Source: JBEGTT01 sp041179245 (GTDB taxonomy: Bacteria > Pseudomonadota > Gammaproteobacteria > Burkholderiales > Rhodocyclaceae). Taken from it: 8,363 nt of DNA. Shown piece after piece: positions 4,953-8,363 of this stretch; within the stretch, counting starts at the first letter, position 1, and the number at the start of each line of letters is the position of its first letter. Location: positions 1-8,363 of the forward strand of contig JBEGTT010000030.1 of NCBI GenBank assembly GCA_041179245.1. The letters run 5' to 3'. The notes beneath the pieces are model-generated. The model had not been told where the DNA came from. It saw only the letters and a list, made by a program, of their open reading frames with translations, and did not search any database. A program made the translations under genes and the position numbers.

Positions 4953-7379
4953 CTAGTGTTTAACGACAGCGGTATCTACCTTTGGTGGTTCAACAAGCGC
5001 CACCTCAGCCGACACACTAATATCCAATAATGCTTGCGGTTCACGCTCAAGTGCATGCGTAAATACCTGATCAATCCACTTAACTGGAATAATTTCCAGC
5101 CGATTCTTGATGCTGTCCTGAATATCAACCAGATCTTTGACGTTTTCCTCTGGGATCAAGGCTATTTTTAACCCACCCCGAACCGCAGCCAACAACTTCT
5201 CTTTCAGGCCACCAATGGCAAGAACTTCACCACGCAAGGTAATTTCGCCGGTCATACAAACATCGCAACGCACAGGAATTCCCGTATAGGAGGAAACCAG
5301 CGCAGTCGTCATTGCAATCCCAGCCGATGGGCCATCTTTAGGGGTAGCACCTTCGGGAACGTGAATATGAATGTCTGTTTTTTCAAACACTTCATCCTTG
5401 ATTCCCAAACGACGTGCCCGGGCACGCACGACAGAGCGCGCAGCCTCCACGGATTCCTTCATGACATCGCCAAGTGAACCTGTACGCAGAATATTGCCCT
5501 TACCCGGCATATTGGCACATTCAATGGTCAGCAACTCGCCACCCACCTCTGTCCATGCCAATCCCGTAACCTGGCCGACCTGATTTTCTTTCTCCGCCAC
5601 CCCAAAAGAATAGCGGCGCACACCAAGATATTTGTCCAGATTTTTACCGCTAACTTGAACTTTTACGTCCCGCTTTTTCAACAACAACGCGGTCACTACC
5701 TTCCGACAAATTTTGGAGATTTCCCGATCTAGCGCCCGAACACCTGCCTCTCGGGTGTAGTAACGCACAATATCGCGAAGCGCAGATTCTGCCACTTGGA
5801 TTTCGGTAATCTTCAGGCCATTGTTCTTGATCTGCTTTGGCAGCAGATAATTCATGGCGATATTGACCTTCTCGTCTTCGGTATATCCAGAAAGACGGAT
5901 GGTTTCCATACGGTCAAGCAGGGCTGCGGGAATATTCAGGCTATTCGCAGTCGCCACAAACATCACATCGGACAGATCAAAATCCACCTCAACGTAGTGA
6001 TCCTGGAACGTGTGATTCTGCTCAGGATCCAGCACTTCCAGCAGAGCAGATGATGGGTCGCCACGGAAATCTTGGCCTAATTTATCAACTTCATCCAGCA
6101 AAAACAATGGGTTACGAACACCAATCTTCGTCAAGCTTTGTAAAATCTTGCCGGGCAAAGAACCAATGTAGGTGCGGCGGTGACCACGAATTTCAGCCTC
6201 ATCGCGAACCCCCCCCAACGCCATCCGAACAAATTTACGGTTTGTTGCCTTAGCGATTGACTGCCCCAACGAAGTTTTGCCCACGCCCGGGGGGCCTACT
6301 AGGCAAAGAATTGGCGCCTTAACTTTCTCCACTCGCTGTTGAACCGCAAGGTATTCAACAATGCGTTCTTTAACCTTCTCCAGTCCAAAATGGTCTCTAT
6401 CAAGAATCTTCTCCGCCTCTTTCAGATTCTTGCTGACCCGTGTTCTCTTCTTCCAGGGCAGACCTACCAGTGTTTCCACATAGTTTCGTACCACACTGGC
6501 CTCAGCAGACATCGGTGACATCATTTTGAGTTTCTTCAACTCTGACACCGCTTTGGCAAGGCCTTCTTTGCTCATCCCTGCTTCATTAATTTTCTTCTCC
6601 AACTCTTCAAGATCAGCGCCCTCTTCACCCTCACCCAACTCCTTCTGGATCGCCTTAACCTGCTCGTTCAGGTAATACTCGCGCTGGCTCTTTTCCATCT
6701 GGCGCTTGACGCGACCACGGATGCGCTTTTCAACCTGAAGAATATCAATCTCCGATTCCAGTTGGGACAACAAGCGCTCAATCCGCTCGCGAACCGTTTC
6801 AAACTGCAAAATATCCTGTTTTTGCTCCAGCTTTAGCGGCAGGTGAGAAGCAATACTGTCAACCAAACGACCGGCATCCTGAATACCGGAGATGGACGAC
6901 AAAATTTCCTGTGGGATCTTTTTATTCAATTTAACGTACTGGTCAAACTGAGCCACCACGGTACGGCGAAGCGCTTCAATTTCCGCGTTATCGGTTTCTG
7001 GATCATTCAACGGAAGGGCCGTACTCATGTACAGCTCGCCTTGCAGATGAATGGATTCAGCACGCGCCCGTTGTTTACCCTCAACCAAGACCTTTACCGT
7101 GCCATCTGGCAACTTGAGCATCTGTAACACAGTTGCAATACAGCCAATTGAATAAAGATCTTCTGGACCCGGGTCATCCGTTGCTGCATTTTTTTGCGCA
7201 AGTAGCAGAACATTGCGCCCACTTGCTGAATCGCCATCCATTGCTAATTCAAGCGCTTTAATCGAGCGAGAACGGCCAACAAATAGGGGAATAACCATGT
7301 GCGGAAAAACCACCACGTCACGTAGTGGCAGCAGAGGCAATTCAATCATCGGGGGAAGTTCATGCGTCGTTTCAGACAT
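4953..7379 (-). CDS. lon: ATP-dependent protease Lon (LonA)
   Basis: Lon is a cytoplasmic hexameric serine protease that uses ATP to unfold and degrade misfolded proteins and short-lived regulators. At 808 residues it is slightly longer than E. coli Lon (784), mainly through a C-terminal tail of about 25 residues. Order: N-terminal substrate-binding domain (about 12-205), coiled-coil helical region (about 205-310), AAA+ domain with Walker A GPPGVGKT (362-369) and Walker B LFLLDE (425-430, D429-E430), then the protease domain with catalytic S685 in KDGPSAG and K728 in GGLKEK, spaced 43 apart as in E. coli S679/K722. All key residues are present. The ATG at 7379 has AAGG seven bases upstream, and the stop is TAG. 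It follows clpX as in many proteobacteria, with a sigma-32 promoter in the 65-base gap. Here rpsO, not hupB, comes next. A G8 run encodes L388-V391. Confidence 0.99.
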   Translation of the reverse strand: MSETTHELPPMIELPLLPLRDVVVFPHMVIPLFVGRSRSIKALELAMDGDSASGRNVLLLAQKNAATDDPGPEDLYSIGCIATVLQMLKLPDGTVKVLVEGKQRARAESIHLQGELYMSTALPLNDPETDNAEIEALRRTVVAQFDQYVKLNKKIPQEILSSISGIQDAGRLVDSIASHLPLKLEQKQDILQFETVRERIERLLSQLESEIDILQVEKRIRGRVKRQMEKSQREYYLNEQVKAIQKELGEGEEGADLEELEKKINEAGMSKEGLAKAVSELKKLKMMSPMSAEASVVRNYVETLVGLPWKKRTRVSKNLKEAEKILDRDHFGLEKVKERIVEYLAVQQRVEKVKAPILCLVGPPGVGKTSLGQSIAKATNRKFVRMALGGVRDEAEIRGHRRTYIGSLPGKILQSLTKIGVRNPLFLLDEVDKLGQDFRGDPSSALLEVLDPEQNHTFQDHYVEVDFDLSDVMFVATANSLNIPAALLDRMETIRLSGYTEDEKVNIAMNYLLPKQIKNNGLKITEIQVAESALRDIVRYYTREAGVRALDREISKICRKVVTALLLKKRDVKVQVSGKNLDKYLGVRRYSFGVAEKENQVGQVTGLAWTEVGGELLTIECANMPGKGNILRTGSLGDVMKESVEAARSVVRARARRLGIKDEVFEKTDIHIHVPEGATPKDGPSAGIAMTTALVSSYTGIPVRCDVCMTGEITLRGEVLAIGGLKEKLLAAVRGGLKIALIPEENVKDLVDIQDSIKNRLEIIPVKWIDQVFTHALEREPQALLDISVSAEVALVEPPKVDTAVVKH
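6209..6216 (-). repeat. G8 homopolymer inside lon
   Basis: Eight consecutive C on the plus strand read as G8 in the lon sense strand (TTG GGG GGG GTT, residues 388-391), between Walker A and Walker B. Gain of one G brings TGA four codons after the tract's second GGG. Loss of one G gives a stop about 26 codons later. The frame is intact in this sequence. Confidence 0.9.
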
Positions 7380-7386
7380 TCTGATG

Positions 7387-7390
7387 CCTT
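7387..7390 (-). promoter_or_regulatory. lon ribosome-binding site abutting the terminator T-run
   Basis: AAGG lies seven bases before the lon ATG at 7379 and directly touches the T-run of the clpX terminator. It supports the chosen start. It also shows that no promoter can fit between terminator and gene, so the lon promoter must overlap the hairpin. Confidence 0.75.
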
Positions 7391-7428
7391 AAAAAATAAA
7401 GGTAGCCCCTTACATGGGGGCTACCTTT
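7391..7428 (-). terminator. Strong intrinsic terminator after clpX
   Basis: AAAGGTAGCCCC (7428-7417 on the minus strand) pairs perfectly with GGGGCTACCTTT (7409-7398), giving 12 pairs around a 7-base loop. It is followed by ATTTTTT. It lies 16 bases after the clpX stop and 12 bases before the lon ATG. The -10 box of the lon heat-shock promoter lies within its left arm and loop. Confidence 0.93.
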
Positions 7429-7439
7429 GAATTATCAAG
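7412..7439 (-). promoter_or_regulatory. Sigma-32 (heat-shock) promoter of lon, embedded in the terminator hairpin
   Basis: On the minus strand CTTGAT (7439-7434) is followed after 14 bases by CCCCATGT (7419-7412). The -10 matches the sigma-32 consensus CCCCATNT at every defined position. The -35 and the 14-base spacing equal those I recall for E. coli dnaK P1. E. coli lon is a known sigma-32 gene. Transcripts would start near 7405 and give a leader of about 25 bases, beginning in the right arm of the hairpin and so unable to re-form the terminator. Confidence 0.8.
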
Positions 7440-7458
7440 CCTATTTAGTGCGTGCCAG
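7431..7458 (-). promoter_or_regulatory. Candidate overlapping sigma-70 promoter of lon
   Basis: CTGGCA (7458-7453, four matches to TTGACA) lies 16 bases before GATAAT (7436-7431, five matches to TATAAT), overlapping the last codons of clpX. Start would fall near 7424, inside the left arm of the hairpin. It could give basal lon transcription beside the heat-shock promoter. The match is fair and unproven. Confidence 0.4.
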
Positions 7459-8363
7459 TATTTCTTTGTGCGTCTTCGAAAACCAACAAAGGCACGGTCT
7501 CACCTCGCACAGTATTTTCGTCAATCACCACTTTGCTGACATTTTCCATGGAAGGTAATTCGTACATCGTGTCTAGCAGTACGCGTTCCATGATGGAACG
7601 CAAACCACGTGCCCCCGTTTTACGCTCAAGCGCTTTTTTAGCAATTGCAGCCAAAGCAGATGGACGAACTTCCAACTCGACATCTTCCATACCAAAAAGC
7701 TTTTGGTATTGCTTAACCAGCGCATTTTTTGGCTCAGTCAGAATTTGAATCAAGGCTGGCTCATCCAAATCACGCAGGGTCGCCACAACAGGCAAGCGGC
7801 CAATCAACTCAGGAATAAGGCCAAACTTAATCAGGTCCTCTGGCTCGGCACCGCGAAGAATCTCACCAATAGCCTTGCTATCGACCTTGCTCTTAACCGT
7901 TGCACCAAAACCAATCCCTCCTTTTTCAGAGCGGTCACGAATAATTTTTTCAAGGCCGTCAAATGCGCCCCCACAAATAAATAGAATATTCGTGGTATCA
8001 ACCTGATAGAAATCCTGACCGGGATGCTTGCGACCACCTTGCGGCGGAATCGCAGCAACGGTCCCTTCAATCAGTTTCAGCAACGCTTGTTGCACGCCCT
8101 CACCTGAAACGTCACGGGTGATGGATGGGTTTTCAGATTTACGAGAAATTTTGTCAATTTCATCGATATAAACGATACCTTGTTGAGCCTTTTGTACGTC
8201 GTAATCGCATTTCTGCAATAACTTCTGAATGATGTTTTCAACATCCTCGCCCACATAACCTGCTTCAGTCAGGGTTGTCGCGTCAGCCATCACGAAAGGC
8301 ACATTCAACAATCGAGCTAATGTCTGCGCCAATAATGTCTTGCCAGACCCCGTTGGTCCGACA
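7445..8363 (-). CDS. clpX: ClpX, ATPase subunit of ClpXP protease (5' end outside window)
   Basis: ClpX is a cytoplasmic AAA+ hexamer that recognises tagged or specific substrates, unfolds them and feeds them to ClpP. The gene runs off the right edge: 305 complete codons are present of about 420-425, lacking the zinc-binding domain and the first part of the AAA+ domain. Translation continues through the TTG at 8332 to the edge, where Walker A GPTGSGKT is read, so that codon is not the start. Counting from the first full codon: Walker A 2-9, pore-1 loop GYVG 35-38, Walker B ending DE 67-68, pore-2 region after TRDVSGEG, RKH loop 111-113, the ClpP-docking IGF loop 150-152, and sensor-2 GAR 250-252. 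All are intact. The stop is TAA at 7447-7445. lon follows 65 bases on. clpP would be expected beyond the right edge by analogy with other proteobacteria, but it is not visible. Confidence 0.99.
   Translation of the reverse strand, partial: VGPTGSGKTLLAQTLARLLNVPFVMADATTLTEAGYVGEDVENIIQKLLQKCDYDVQKAQQGIVYIDEIDKISRKSENPSITRDVSGEGVQQALLKLIEGTVAAIPPQGGRKHPGQDFYQVDTTNILFICGGAFDGLEKIIRDRSEKGGIGFGATVKSKVDSKAIGEILRGAEPEDLIKFGLIPELIGRLPVVATLRDLDEPALIQILTEPKNALVKQYQKLFGMEDVELEVRPSALAAIAKKALERKTGARGLRSIMERVLLDTMYELPSMENVSKVVIDENTVRGETVPLLVFEDAQRNTGTH

Noticed and set aside
4938..4964. Hairpin at the end of lon (AAACAC/GTGTTT with weak extension)
   Set aside because: It overlaps the lon stop codon, is AT-rich with G-U pairs, and is followed by a G/C run with no T-tract, so it is not a convincing terminator.
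2211..7984. Other open frames of 60-145 codons opposite or out of frame with pnp, rpsO, lon and clpX
   Set aside because: Each is a shadow of a well-identified gene and shows no recognisable domain. None has a supporting ribosome site that I could find.
8330..8332. TTG as a start of clpX
   Set aside because: The frame continues upstream to the window edge through Walker A GPTGSGKT, so the true start is outside.
1..8363. CRISPR array, tRNA or rRNA gene, insertion sequence, prophage or defence system
   Set aside because: No spaced direct repeats, no cloverleaf or rRNA sequence, no transposase or integrase frame. The window is filled by conserved housekeeping genes.

Overview
The window holds two parallel blocks of bacterial housekeeping genes that meet tail to tail. 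The protein sequences are clearly proteobacterial. The ClpB, PNPase, S15, Lon and ClpX proteins read like beta/gammaproteobacterial orthologues. The soluble two-haem c5-type cytochrome and the clpX-lon order fit a betaproteobacterium best, possibly near Neisseriales, but a gammaproteobacterium cannot be excluded from these genes alone. GC content looks close to one half throughout, and nothing suggests foreign DNA.

Layout. Positions 1-1533 (+) are the C-terminal part of clpB, cut by the left edge. A bidirectional terminator at 1541-1580 separates it from five minus-strand genes. Read in the direction of transcription, from the right edge leftwards, these are clpX (C-terminal three quarters, cut by the right edge at its Walker A motif), lon, rpsO, pnp and a secreted dihaem cytochrome c. 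No gap between genes exceeds about 135 bases. All gaps carry hairpins, and there are no tRNAs, rRNAs, mobile elements or CRISPR arrays.

Function. The block is a quality-control neighbourhood. ClpB rescues aggregates, ClpX (with ClpP, outside the window) and Lon degrade proteins, PNPase degrades RNA, and S15 is a ribosomal protein whose gene is classically paired with pnp. The cytochrome is a periplasmic electron carrier with no obvious link to the others.

Regulation is the most informative part. A sigma-32-type heat-shock promoter for lon (CTTGAT, 14 bases, CCCCATGT) lies inside the clpX terminator hairpin, so its -10 box forms the hairpin loop and part of a stem. In three successive junctions (clpX/lon, rpsO/pnp, pnp/cytochrome) an intrinsic terminator sits only about 12-35 bases before the next start codon. 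The rpsO leader can form a stem ending just before its start codon, a candidate for S15 autoregulation. I see no novel multi-gene system here. The points of interest are these compact regulatory overlaps, the direct lon-rpsO linkage, a G8 tract in lon and the duplicated cytochrome.
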